Shown here in pieces: positions 7,783 to 15,903 of a stretch of DNA of 64,000 nt. The notes beneath the pieces were generated by a model, which had not been told where the DNA came from, did no database searches, and saw only the letters and a program-made list of their open reading frames with translations. Location of the stretch: assembly GCA_963770155.1 (NCBI GenBank), contig CAVYOE010000001.1:1922001-1986000 (forward strand), written 5' to 3'. The translations under genes and the position numbers were made by a program. How positions within the stretch are numbered: position 1 is the stretch's first letter; every line of letters starts with the position of its first letter. The stretch is from CAVYOE01 sp963770155 (lineage in GTDB: Bacteria; Actinomycetota; Thermoleophilia; Solirubrobacterales; 70-9).

Positions 7783-8313
7783 CTAGGCAGCCGGCGGCGT
7801 CGCGGGCGGCGCAGACGGCGGCTCGGTGGCGGTAGGAGCCTCGGTCGGGGCGGGTGCCTCGGTAGCGCCGGGGGCCTCAGGTGCAGGGGGTGTCGGTGCA
7901 GGCGCAGTCGGGGTTGCCGGAGCAGGGGGCCGCTCGGCCGGCGCAGAGGTCGAGCCGCGTCGCGGCGGACGCTCGTCCTCGCGAGGGGGCCGCTCACCGG
8001 CGCTCGGCGGAGGCGCGGTCGGAGCCTCGGGATCGACCTTGAAGATGCGGAAGCGCAGCGCTCCGTCGACGATCTTCAGGTTGTGATCGAGGCTCTCGAG
8101 CAGGGCGTTCTCCCCCTGGAAGCGGAAGAAGCGGTAGTCGGCCTCGTTGCGCCGCCGGATCTCGTAGGCCATCTTGCGCGTCCCCCACGAGTCGGCGTGA
8201 TCGAGAGTGCCGGCGGACTCGATCTGCGAGCGCACGTCCGCGACGATCTTGTCGCGAGCGCCCTCGTCGACCTCGGGGTCGAGCATCAGGACCAGTTCGT
8301 AATGCCTTGCCAT
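7783..8313 (-). CDS. rpsF: 30S ribosomal protein S6 with a long Pro/Ala-rich tail
   Basis: S6 is a platform protein of the 30S subunit and partner of S18. The S6 domain occupies residues 1-95 (MARHYELVLMLDPEVDEG, GTRKMAYEIRRRNEADYRFFRF, LRFRIFKVDP). It is followed by about 80 residues made almost only of Pro, Ala, Thr, Glu and Arg, so the protein is 176 residues against the usual 95-100. The ATG at 8311-8313 is set by homology; the frame continues upstream to 8622 without S6-like content. It is the first gene of the operon. Confidence 0.93.
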   Translation of the reverse strand: MARHYELVLMLDPEVDEGARDKIVADVRSQIESAGTLDHADSWGTRKMAYEIRRRNEADYRFFRFQGENALLESLDHNLKIVDGALRFRIFKVDPEAPTAPPPSAGERPPREDERPPRRGSTSAPAERPPAPATPTAPAPTPPAPEAPGATEAPAPTEAPTATEPPSAPPATPPAA

Positions 8314-8324
8314 GAGCGGCGGCG

Positions 8325-8330
8325 AGTGTA
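8325..8330 (-). promoter_or_regulatory. Putative -10 element (TACACT) of the rpsF operon
   Basis: TACACT on the minus strand lies 11 bases upstream of the rpsF ATG, giving a near-leaderless message. This leaves little room for an S6:S18 RNA leader motif, and none was recognised. Confidence 0.4.
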
Positions 8331-8370
8331 GCGGGGGGCGAACAATGGCGGCCCAACCACTCATGGGTGC

Positions 8371-8805
8371 ATGGAGATCCGCTGGGAGAGCGTCGGCAAG
8401 GTGGCGGCGGGGACCCTGCTCGCGGTCGCGATCGCGGTCAGCGTCCCCTCGCTGCTCGAGAACGAGCGGCCCGAGCCGCTGCCGGCGGACGTGGGCCTGC
8501 CGCAGCCGGCCCCGCCCGTCCCAGTCGCGCCGCCCGTGCCGGTGCCGGATCCGGGCGCCCAAGTCCGCGCGGTCGCGAAACAGCGCAAGGCGGCCCGGAC
8601 GAGGCGGCGGCGGGCAAGGCATGCTGAGAAGAAGCGGGTACCGGTCGAGCGGCGTCGGCGCGAGCGGCGCGGGCGACAGGAGGACGACTCCGGTGAAGCC
8701 GAAGCGCAGGCTCCTACATATTTGCCGGCGCCTTCCCCGGCGCCTTCCCCCGCCCCCGTGCCGGCGCCGCCCTCCCGCGAGGAGTTCGGCTTCGAGCCCG
8801 GCTAG
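8371..8805 (+). CDS. Small membrane-anchored Arg/Pro-rich protein, unknown function
   Basis: A 144-residue protein with one N-terminal hydrophobic segment (about 9-28) that could be a signal anchor. It continues into a proline-rich stretch (LPQPAPPVPVAPPVPVPDPG), a strongly basic middle (about 65-100, many Arg/Lys) and a Pro-Ala-Ser tail ending in EEFGFEPG. No domain is recognised. The basic and proline segments could contact wall polymers, but this is inference. It is divergent from rpsF with a 57-base gap and overlaps the 3' end of otsA by four bases. It might be a spurious frame, but the N-terminal anchor supports a real gene. Confidence 0.55.
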   Translation: MEIRWESVGKVAAGTLLAVAIAVSVPSLLENERPEPLPADVGLPQPAPPVPVAPPVPVPDPGAQVRAVAKQRKAARTRRRRARHAEKKRVPVERRRRERRGRQEDDSGEAEAQAPTYLPAPSPAPSPAPVPAPPSREEFGFEPG

Positions 8806-10277
8806 CCGACCGGAGAGCGCCCCTCGGTCTTCGCCCGGATGTCGGCGAGCTGCTCGTCGATCCAGTCACCGGGATCGCGGTCGGCGATGATCTCCTTCAG
8901 CCGCTCGGCACGCAGGCGTCGCTCCTCGGGCTCCATCGTCAGCGCCCGGTGGATCGTGTCGGCCTGCTCCTGGATGTCGAACGGGTTGACGGTGAGGGTG
9001 CAGTCGCCGAGCTCCTCGTGGGCGCCGGTGTTCTCCGACAGCATCACCACCCCGTTGCGGGTGTTGATCGCGGGCGCCTCCTTTGCGACCAGGTTCATCC
9101 CGTCGAAAAGCGAGTTGACGATCAGCAGGTCGAAGTGCTTGTACCGCGCGACCGCCTCGGGGAAGTTCTCGTAGATGCGCAGGTCGATCGGCATCCAGTC
9201 GGTGGTCCCGTGGCGGTGGTTGACGACCGCGACCAGCGCCTCGATCCGCTCCAGGTACTCCGCGTACTCGGGCACGTCCTGCCTCGAAGGCTGCAGGTGG
9301 GCGATGAAGGTCACCTTCTCCCGGAACTCGGGGTGCTGCTCGAGGAAGGTGTCGAAGGCGGTGAACCCGCGCAGCACGTTCTTTGAGAGGTCGGCACGGT
9401 CGACCCGGATGATCAGGTGGTCGCGGCGGCGGCGGAGCAGCTCTTCCTCGTACTCCGCCACCTGGTCGGAGCCGGCGGCGCGGTAGAGGCGCCCCATGTC
9501 GATCGAGAGCGGATAGGGCCGGACCCAGGTCTCGCGGCCGTCGTGGTGGACGGCGCCGCGCTCGTGGTCGATCTCGAGCTCCAGCAGCTCGTTACAGCCG
9601 CGCAGGAAGTTGCGGCAGTAGGCCTTGGTGTGGAAGCCGATGATGTCGTTGGCGAGCAGGCCGCGGTAGATCTCCTCGCGCCAACGCGCCGGCAGGATGC
9701 GCCAGCTGTCCGGCTGGGTCCAGGGGATGTGGACGAAGTGGTGGAGGAACGAGTCCGGCCGCGCCTCCCGCACCCGGGCCGGCGCGGTGTAGAGGTGGTA
9801 GTCGTGGAACATCACCAGCGGCTCTTCCTGGTCCTCGATCGCGCCGATCACCGCCTCGGCGATGTCGTCGTTGACGGTCTTGTAGCCGTGGTCCCAGGCG
9901 TCGATCTCGATCTGGCGGATGTCGGGCGCGTTCGACAGGTCCCAGAGGTAGTGCTGGATGAACCACAGGATCGGGTTCGCGATCACGTTGTAGAAGCGGT
10001 CGTAGGCCTCGTTGTCGCTGCCGACCAGGCAGACGTCGTAGTCCACTCCGTCGAGCTCGATCGCGGTGCGACCGCCCTCCTCGACCGCGACCACGAGGTC
10101 CTCCTCGGTCATCGCGGAGGCGACCCAGAGCGCCGGCCGGTGGGAGACGAGGCCGCTGAGCGCGGTGACCAGGCCGCCGCCGCCGCGGTGGACGGTCCGC
10201 TCCCCCGTCTCGGGATCGCGACCGAACTCGGCCGGCCCCCGGTTGGAGACGATCGTCAGCGGCTTGCCATCGGACAT
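8802..10277 (-). CDS. otsA: Alpha,alpha-trehalose-phosphate synthase (GT20)
   Basis: A GT20 glycosyltransferase joining nucleotide-glucose to glucose 6-phosphate to give trehalose 6-phosphate. The N-terminus TIVSNRGPAEF and an internal RGGGGLVTAL are typical of this family. VMFHDYHLY matches the usual WVHDYHL region, and FHTKAYCRNFL, RVDRADLSKNVLRGF and SLFDGMNLVAKE follow in order. It has about 491 residues. The ATG at 10275-10277 is preferred to a GTG 21 bases upstream because a TACGCT hexamer lies 7 bases before it. No otsB-type HAD phosphatase is adjacent. treT lies just upstream on the same strand. Confidence 0.93.
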   Translation of the reverse strand: MSDGKPLTIVSNRGPAEFGRDPETGERTVHRGGGGLVTALSGLVSHRPALWVASAMTEEDLVVAVEEGGRTAIELDGVDYDVCLVGSDNEAYDRFYNVIANPILWFIQHYLWDLSNAPDIRQIEIDAWDHGYKTVNDDIAEAVIGAIEDQEEPLVMFHDYHLYTAPARVREARPDSFLHHFVHIPWTQPDSWRILPARWREEIYRGLLANDIIGFHTKAYCRNFLRGCNELLELEIDHERGAVHHDGRETWVRPYPLSIDMGRLYRAAGSDQVAEYEEELLRRRRDHLIIRVDRADLSKNVLRGFTAFDTFLEQHPEFREKVTFIAHLQPSRQDVPEYAEYLERIEALVAVVNHRHGTTDWMPIDLRIYENFPEAVARYKHFDLLIVNSLFDGMNLVAKEAPAINTRNGVVMLSENTGAHEELGDCTLTVNPFDIQEQADTIHRALTMEPEERRLRAERLKEIIADRDPGDWIDEQLADIRAKTEGRSPVG

Positions 10278-10284
10278 CGGGCCT

Positions 10285-10290
10285 AGCGTA
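10285..10290 (-). promoter_or_regulatory. Putative -10 element (TACGCT) of otsA
   Basis: The hexamer reads TACGCT on the minus strand and lies seven bases before the chosen otsA ATG, matching the leaderless spacing seen across the window. Confidence 0.45.
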
Positions 10291-10331
10291 GCCGCCACGC
10301 CGCGACTGCCCCGTTAGATCGCGCTCAGCTC

Positions 10332-11567
10332 CTAGACGTCGATCTCGCCGAAGAGCCGGAGCCAGTCACGCAGCAGGCGCGGGGTCAGGAAGTGCTCGCG
10401 GGCGTGTTCCTTGCCGGCCTTGCCGAGGCGCCGGCCGAGCTCGGGGTCGCGGAGGATCTCGAGCGAGCGCTGCGCAGTCTCCTCCGGGTCGGAGACGAGA
10501 AAGCCGCCGACACCGTCCTCGATCTGCAGCGGGATCCCGCCGACGGCCCCGCCGATCGTCGGGCGGCCTTTCCACAATGCCTCGGTCACGGTCAGCCCGA
10601 AGCCTTCGCGGATCGACTTCTGCACTACCACGTCGGATTGCGACTGGAACGCGTTCACCTCGATCGCGCCGACGTTGTTCAGGTTGTTGAGGATCTTGAT
10701 GTCCGGGTCGCCGGCGGCGTGCTCGGAGGTGCGCTGGAAGAACTCCCAGCCTTCGGGGTCGTCGGTCGCCATCGAGCCGACCAGGGCCAGCTGCACGTCT
10801 TCCATTTCCTCTGTCACCTGGCGGTAGGCGTCGATCACCCCGATCGGGTCCTTCCAGGGGTCGAAGCGGGAGACCTGGGTCATCAACGGGCGGTCGACAT
10901 CGATTCCGAACTGGCTGCAGACGAAGGAGGCGTCGTCAGGGGAGAGCGCCATGTTCTTGGGCGAGAGGGGGTCGATCGCCGGAGGCAGGATCTTCCGCAG
11001 GGGTCCCTCGAGCCCTTCGGGCACGTACTGATCCATGTGCCAGACCGTCGCGTCGTACTCGGAGATGTAGGGGAGGAGCTTCTCGATCGGCTCGGGGTTG
11101 GGAGCCGAGAGGTCGATGTGGCAGCGCCAGATCCAGCGCTTCGCCCGCTCCACCGCGTGGTGTCGCATCTCTGCCGGCTGCGGGTCGTGGACGATGATCA
11201 CGTCCCAGTCCCCCTCGAGGCTGGTCGCGTTCATCTGGTTGTAGTGGTCGAAGAGCTCCCACTGGCCTGGGGAGAGGGTCTGCGGGTCTCCCTGGAGGGA
11301 GTTGTGGAGGAGCTTCGTCGCGTTGAAGAACTCCTCCCGGCCCATGATGATCTGCCAGTGGGCCTCGAGCCCGATGTCGTTCATCAGCGGGACCAGCGTG
11401 TAGAGAATCTCGGAGACACCGCCGCCGAACGCGGTGGCGCTCACATGGAGGACCCGCTTGCCCTCTAGCGGCTCGGCAAGCGAGCGGATCTCGTCGACCA
11501 ACCCCGGCCCGCTGATGTGGGTGTAGTCGCCGAGGTTCTTGCTACCGAGTGGGACTTCCTGCAGCAC
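10332..11567 (-). CDS. treT: Trehalose glycosyltransferring synthase-like GT4 enzyme
   Basis: A 411-residue GT4 glycosyltransferase closely resembling TreT, which makes trehalose directly from NDP-glucose and glucose. The N-terminal part has HVSATAFGGGVSEILYTL and GLEAHWQIIMG.EEFF with TKLLHNSLQG, all TreT-like. The donor-binding half has SRFDPWKDP, QKSIREGFGLTVTEALWKG (E-x7-E motif region) and GGIPLQI. It starts at GTG 11565-11567, 8 bases after a TAGGTT hexamer. It lies 54 bases upstream of otsA, so both trehalose routes sit side by side. A related sucrose-type or other GT4 specificity cannot be excluded. Confidence 0.85.
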   Translation of the reverse strand: MLQEVPLGSKNLGDYTHISGPGLVDEIRSLAEPLEGKRVLHVSATAFGGGVSEILYTLVPLMNDIGLEAHWQIIMGREEFFNATKLLHNSLQGDPQTLSPGQWELFDHYNQMNATSLEGDWDVIIVHDPQPAEMRHHAVERAKRWIWRCHIDLSAPNPEPIEKLLPYISEYDATVWHMDQYVPEGLEGPLRKILPPAIDPLSPKNMALSPDDASFVCSQFGIDVDRPLMTQVSRFDPWKDPIGVIDAYRQVTEEMEDVQLALVGSMATDDPEGWEFFQRTSEHAAGDPDIKILNNLNNVGAIEVNAFQSQSDVVVQKSIREGFGLTVTEALWKGRPTIGGAVGGIPLQIEDGVGGFLVSDPEETAQRSLEILRDPELGRRLGKAGKEHAREHFLTPRLLRDWLRLFGEIDV

Positions 11568-11575
11568 GGGCGGGC

Positions 11576-11581
11576 AACCTA
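11576..11581 (-). promoter_or_regulatory. Putative -10 element (TAGGTT) of treT
   Basis: The hexamer reads TAGGTT on the minus strand and lies 8 bases before the treT GTG. It falls between treT and the IMPase stop, so treT probably has its own promoter. Confidence 0.4.
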
Positions 11582-11591
11582 CACGTTCAAC

Positions 11592-12533
11592 CTACGCGCC
11601 CGCCAGCGCTTCGATCCCTTTCTCGAGCGAGTCGCAGATCGCCGCGTGCAGCTCCGGGTTGGATGCGGCCACACAGGACATCTGAAATTCCGGACCCGAG
11701 CCGAGCAACGGCCGGTCGTCCAGCGGCTTTCCCCAGGCGTCGGTGACGATCGCGCCGGACTCGATCAGGTGCAGCGCGGCGGCAGCGATGTCGTAGGGCG
11801 TGTTGTTGAGAATCGCCCCGCCGCCGACCCGTTCGAACTCGGCCCGGGCGCCGGGGACTTCGGCCACGATCCGGGGGCCGGGCTCGACGTAGGCGTCGAG
11901 CTGACCGGTCGCGATCCGGGTCATGTCGAAGGTGGCCGAGCCGAGGTCGAAGCTGGCCCCGCCGACCGAGGAGACATCGACCAGCTCCTCGAGCACTCCC
12001 ATCAGCAGGCGGGTCGGCCGCCCCCGCAGGCCGTAGGTCCAGAACATCCGCTCCACCTCCGTGGTCCTCGAGAGCCGGGGCGCCGGCTCGACCGCGCCGT
12101 CACGCTCGCTCACGAACCGCTGCCCGCTCTTGATCTCGACCATGCAGCCGACCTCGACGTCGGCCATCGTCGGCTCCCCCTCCAGCCGCGCCGCCGCCAC
12201 CGAGACGCACGAAGATTCGAGCCCGGCGAGGGCGGGGCGGGTGCCGTCGATCGGGTCCACCACCAGCACCCATTCGGGGTCTCCTGAAGGAGTGACCATG
12301 CCGCGGTCCTCGGAGTAGAAGGCGACGCCGGGGGCGCGCTCGGCGAGGAAGCCCTCCATATAGGCCTCGGCGCCCTCGTCAATGGCGAAGGTGACGTCGC
12401 CGCCGGCCTCGCCCTCGCTTGCGCCGCGGCCGGCGTGCTCGCGCCCCGCGTGGGCGCCGAGATGCGGCAGCACCTGTTCGCGCAGGGCCAGTGCCAGATC
12501 CAGCGCCAGCTCGCGAACGGCGGCCCGGTCCAC
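11592..12533 (-). CDS. Inositol monophosphatase-family phosphatase
   Basis: A 313-residue member of the IMPase/FBPase/CysQ superfamily of metal-dependent sugar or nucleotide phosphatases. The key motif VVDPIDGTRP supplies the metal-binding DPxDGT. GDVTFAIDEGAE and YSEDRG lie upstream, and the second conserved block YDIAAAALHLIESGAIVTDAWG replaces the common WDxAAG. It starts at GTG 12531-12533, eight bases after the HtrA stop, so it is probably the last gene of the two-component/HtrA operon. It ends just before treT. The substrate is unknown; inositol phosphate, fructose bisphosphate or a sugar phosphate from the trehalose route are all possible. Confidence 0.85.
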   Translation of the reverse strand: MDRAAVRELALDLALALREQVLPHLGAHAGREHAGRGASEGEAGGDVTFAIDEGAEAYMEGFLAERAPGVAFYSEDRGMVTPSGDPEWVLVVDPIDGTRPALAGLESSCVSVAAARLEGEPTMADVEVGCMVEIKSGQRFVSERDGAVEPAPRLSRTTEVERMFWTYGLRGRPTRLLMGVLEELVDVSSVGGASFDLGSATFDMTRIATGQLDAYVEPGPRIVAEVPGARAEFERVGGGAILNNTPYDIAAAALHLIESGAIVTDAWGKPLDDRPLLGSGPEFQMSCVAASNPELHAAICDSLEKGIEALAGA

Positions 12534-12541
12534 CGCTGCGG

Positions 12542-13732
12542 CTAGCCGGAGGTGCCGGCGGGCCGCGCCTCGAGCGTCACGTCGAGCTTGCGGCGCTGGC
12601 CGCCGCGGACGATCTCGAAGCTGACCGTGTCTCCCGGCTTCTTGTCCGCGATCAGGTCGGCGACGTCGTCGCTGCTCTCCACCGGCTTGCCGTCGATCGA
12701 GACGATCACGTCGCCGCCCTTGGTCAACTGCCGCGCCTGGAACATGATCTCCTCGTCGCCGCCCTTGATCCCGGCCTCTTCGGCGGGGCTGCCGTTCTGG
12801 ACCTCGGCAACCAGGGCGCCCGCGTCCACCTCGAGGCCGAGCTCGTCGGCGAGCTGCGGATAGAGCGACTGCGTGGTGACGCCGATGTAGGCGTATTCGA
12901 CCTTGCCGTTGGCGCGAAGCTGATCGAGCGAGTAGCGCACCGCGTCGATCGGGACGGCGAAGCCGACCCCGGCGCTGCTTCCGGACTGGGTCTCGATCTG
13001 CTGGTTGATTCCGATCACCTCGGCGTCCTCCTCGAGCAGCGGCCCGCCCGAGTTGCCGGGGTTGATCGAGGCGTCGGTCTGGATCGCGCCCGCGATCGAG
13101 AAGTCGGTGAGCGAGGGGATGGTGCGGTCGGTGGCCGAGATCACGCCGATCGACAGGGACTGCTGCTCGCCAAAGGGGCTGCCGATCGCGGCGACAGGCT
13201 CACCGACGTGGATCCCTGAACCGTCGGAGAGCTGCAGCGGCACCAGATCGAGGCCTTCGGGGTCGACCTTGAGCAGGGCGACGTCCGCGTCGGGATCGAT
13301 GCCGACGACCTCGGCGGCTACCTGGTTGCGGTCGGCGAACTGGACGAAGACGTCGCTGGCCTCGCGGATGGGGCCGCCGCCGGAGGCCGCGCCGCCGGTC
13401 GAGACGACGTGGGCGTTGGTGACGATCTCGCCATCCTCGCTGACCACGAAGCCCGATCCCTGGCCCGCACCGCCGCCGAGTGGGTCCACCTCTTCGCCGA
13501 GGACGGAGATCACGGTGACCACGCCGGGCGAAACCTCGCGGTAGATCTCCACCGGCTTGAAGTCGCCGTTTGTCTCGACCACGACGTCCTCGGCAGAGCC
13601 GTTGGTGGACCCGGTCGTCTCGGTCGCGGTCGTCTCGGTCGAAGGCTCGTCATCGTCCCCGCAGGCGGCGAGCGCGCTTACGAGCGCCGCGGCGCTGAGC
13701 AGCGCCGCCACAATCCAGCGGGCCCGGGTCAC
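12542..13732 (-). CDS. HtrA/DegP-type serine protease lipoprotein with PDZ domain
   Basis: An envelope quality-control protease of 396 residues. A signal peptide ends in a lipobox LAAC (Cys24), so it is probably lipid-anchored outside the membrane. An acidic/Thr-rich linker follows. The trypsin-like domain carries the triad His108 (TNAHVV), Asp150 (DPDADVALLK) and Ser228 (PGNSGGP). One PDZ domain spans about 270-390 (GALVAEVQNGSPAEEAGIKGGD). The start GTG overlaps the kinase stop in GTGA, so it is translated with the two-component system. HtrA in such operons commonly serves the stress response sensed by the kinase. Confidence 0.93.
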   Translation of the reverse strand: MTRARWIVAALLSAAALVSALAACGDDDEPSTETTATETTGSTNGSAEDVVVETNGDFKPVEIYREVSPGVVTVISVLGEEVDPLGGGAGQGSGFVVSEDGEIVTNAHVVSTGGAASGGGPIREASDVFVQFADRNQVAAEVVGIDPDADVALLKVDPEGLDLVPLQLSDGSGIHVGEPVAAIGSPFGEQQSLSIGVISATDRTIPSLTDFSIAGAIQTDASINPGNSGGPLLEEDAEVIGINQQIETQSGSSAGVGFAVPIDAVRYSLDQLRANGKVEYAYIGVTTQSLYPQLADELGLEVDAGALVAEVQNGSPAEEAGIKGGDEEIMFQARQLTKGGDVIVSIDGKPVESSDDVADLIADKKPGDTVSFEIVRGGQRRKLDVTLEARPAGTSG

Positions 13733-15177
13733 GCCGTCGCCCCTGCCTCCGCCCGGTCGGGCCGGTGGGAACGCGCCAGTGGCAGGCGCAGTGTGAAGGC
13801 GGTGAAGCCGCGCTCGGAGACCGCCACAAGGCGACCGCCCATGCGCTCGGCGAGCTCACGCGCGATCGCCAGCCCGAGCCCCGAGCCGCCGGCGCTGTCG
13901 CCGGTGTAGAAGCGCTCGAAGACCCGCTCGAGCGAGCGGCGCTCGATGCCTTCACCGGAATCGCCGACGACCAGCTCCGCGACGCCGTTGCCGCGGGATG
14001 CCGTCACTGTCACCTTCGTCCCCGCCGGGGTGTGGGTGAGCGCATTGTCGAGCAGGATACGGATGATCTGGACCGTCCGGACTGGATCGCAGCGCGCCAT
14101 CGCTCTCGAGTCACCGATCCGGAGCTCCAGTTCCGAGCCCCGCTGCTCGCCGGCGGGGCGGAACTCGGCGACCACGCCCCGCGCCAGCTCTGCGAGGTCA
14201 ACGTCCTCGGCCTCGATCTCCATCGCGTCGGCATCGAGCTTGGAGAGGTCGAGCAGATCGGTGGTCAGCTTCTGCAGTCGCTCGACCTGGGTCCGCATCG
14301 TGGTCATGAACTCGGCTCGCGCCGCCGGGTCGGGCTCCTCCTCCTGAAGCAACTCGACGAAGCCGCCGAGCGAGAAAATCGGCGTGCGCAGCTCGTGCGA
14401 GGCATTGGCGATGAACTCCTTGCGCGCGCTGTCGAGGCGGGCGAGGCGCCGCTGCATCTCGTTGAAGGTGATTGCCAGCTGGCCGAGCTCGTCGGCGGAA
14501 TCGACCGGGATCGGGTGGGTGAAGTCGCCCTCCGCGACCTGCTCGGCCGCGTCCTGAAGGCGTCCGAGCCGGCGCGCGTGCAGGCGAGCGGCATAGATGC
14601 CGGCAAGCAGAGCGGCGGCCAGTGCGATCAGCCCGGCGATCAGGATCTGGCGCTGGATCAGGGCGACGTTGTCGTCCACCTCCTCGAGCGGGCTCGAGAG
14701 GACCGCGATCCACCGCGGCTCACCGTCGAGCGCGATCGGCACCGCCGATTCTCCGACCCGGTCTCCAGAGAGAGACTCAACGCCCGAGGAGACCCGGCCC
14801 GTCTCCAGCGCGCTCGTCGCCGGCGCGTATGCGCCGAGGACCGCGGTCGGCTCGGCGACCGAATCGGCGATCACGAAGCTCGGCTGCAGCTGGGACCCCT
14901 GGTCATAGACTGCGAGCAGGGTGACCCTGGCGTCGACCTGCTGGGAGACCTGGCGGACGAGGTCGTTCACCTCTGCCTGGGGGGCACTGCGAAGCAGCGC
15001 GCGCTCCAGTGCCGGAACAAGCTGGGTGCTCTGCTGCTCGAGGCGGCGCAGCTTCTCCGCGGTCAGGCTCGACTCGAGCTGGGGAACGACATAGAGATAG
15101 ACGAATCCGACCGCCCCGGCGGTGATCGCGAAGATCAGCAGGACGAGCCGGTTGCGGACGGTGTTCAGTGGACTCAC
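13729..15177 (-). CDS. Membrane sensor histidine kinase
   Basis: A 482-residue HPK1-type kinase. The first transmembrane helix is at about 10-31, with an extracytoplasmic sensor domain of about 145 residues and no recognised fold. The second helix at about 177-197 leads into HAMP (about 198-250). The dimerisation domain has phosphoacceptor His261 in NASHELRTPIFSL, and the ATPase domain has the N box (LLDNALTHTP), GDSGEGI and GSGLGLAI. The GTG start follows the regulator's TAG with no spacer, and the stop overlaps htrA. The stimulus is probably envelope stress, judged only from the HtrA neighbour. Confidence 0.93.
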   Translation of the reverse strand: MSPLNTVRNRLVLLIFAITAGAVGFVYLYVVPQLESSLTAEKLRRLEQQSTQLVPALERALLRSAPQAEVNDLVRQVSQQVDARVTLLAVYDQGSQLQPSFVIADSVAEPTAVLGAYAPATSALETGRVSSGVESLSGDRVGESAVPIALDGEPRWIAVLSSPLEEVDDNVALIQRQILIAGLIALAAALLAGIYAARLHARRLGRLQDAAEQVAEGDFTHPIPVDSADELGQLAITFNEMQRRLARLDSARKEFIANASHELRTPIFSLGGFVELLQEEEPDPAARAEFMTTMRTQVERLQKLTTDLLDLSKLDADAMEIEAEDVDLAELARGVVAEFRPAGEQRGSELELRIGDSRAMARCDPVRTVQIIRILLDNALTHTPAGTKVTVTASRGNGVAELVVGDSGEGIERRSLERVFERFYTGDSAGGSGLGLAIARELAERMGGRLVAVSERGFTAFTLRLPLARSHRPDRAEAGATA

Positions 15178-15882
15178 CTAGGCCTCGTCACGGAAGCGGT
15201 AGCCCACGCCGCGCACGGTGAACAGATACTCGGGGTTGCGCGGATCGCGCTCCAGCTTCTCCCTCAAGTGGCGGATGTGGACGTCGACGGTGCGTGGATC
15301 CCGGTAGTCGGCGTCGCCCCAGACGTTCTCGAGCAGCGTCTCGCGGCTCTGCACACGGCCGGGCGTCCCGGCGAGCGCCGCCAGGATCTCGAACTCGACG
15401 TAGGTGAGCTCGACCGGCTCTCCGCGGATCCGGGTCGAGCGGCGCTCGAGGTCGATCTCGAGATCACCCGAGCTGATCGGCTCCTCGGGCAGCTCGGTCG
15501 CGCTCAGCTTGCCGCGGCGGAGGGCCGCCTTCACCCTGCTTCGGAACTCGCGGACGGAGAACGGCTTGGTGATGTAGTCGTCGGCCCCCATCTCGAGACC
15601 CACGACCTTGTCGATCTCGTCCCCCTTGGCGGTCAACATGATGATCGGCACCTGGCTACGGGTTCGGAGTCGCCGGCAGACCTCGATCCCGTCGAGCTTC
15701 GGCAGCATGATGTCGAGCACGACCAGGTCGAAGCGATGTTCCGCGAACCGGTCGAGAGCCTCTTGCCCATCCAGCGCCGTGACCACTTCATAGCCTTCTT
15801 TGCGCAGTGGGTAGGTGAGCAGCGTCTGCACCGCCTGCTCGTCGTCGACAAGCAGGATTCTCGGACCTGCGCGACTACTCAT
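15178..15882 (-). CDS. OmpR/PhoB-family response regulator
   Basis: A 234-residue regulator with receiver and winged-helix DNA-binding domains. Receiver residues are the acidic pocket DDE (13-15), phospho-acceptor Asp57 in VVLDIMLPKLDG, Thr84 and Lys106. The C-terminal domain has the OmpR pattern ELTYVEFEILAAL, SRETLLENVWG and RTVDVHIRHLREKLE ... TVRGVGYRF. The ATG at 15880-15882 is chosen over longer readings because the receiver begins there and a TACCCT hexamer lies six bases upstream. It heads the operon with the kinase and HtrA and is divergent, by 21 bases, from the M28-like gene. Confidence 0.95.
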   Translation of the reverse strand: MSSRAGPRILLVDDEQAVQTLLTYPLRKEGYEVVTALDGQEALDRFAEHRFDLVVLDIMLPKLDGIEVCRRLRTRSQVPIIMLTAKGDEIDKVVGLEMGADDYITKPFSVREFRSRVKAALRRGKLSATELPEEPISSGDLEIDLERRSTRIRGEPVELTYVEFEILAALAGTPGRVQSRETLLENVWGDADYRDPRTVDVHIRHLREKLERDPRNPEYLFTVRGVGYRFRDEA

Positions 15883-15888
15883 TCTTAG

Positions 15889-15894
15889 AGGGTA
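15889..15894 (-). promoter_or_regulatory. Putative -10 element (TACCCT) of the response regulator operon
   Basis: TACCCT on the minus strand ends six bases before the regulator ATG. The 21-base divergent gap means the two opposing promoters must overlap each other or the neighbouring coding DNA. Confidence 0.45.
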
Positions 15895-15903
15895 GAAGGC
15901 CAG

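Noticed and set aside
8314..8370. S6:S18-binding RNA leader for rpsF
   Set aside because: The predicted -10 leaves almost no leader, and no convincing stem with the expected bulge was found.
13765..15888. 707-codon plus-strand frame over the kinase and regulator
   Set aside because: Long antisense frames are expected in DNA this GC-rich; the minus strand carries clear kinase and regulator motifs, and this frame has none.
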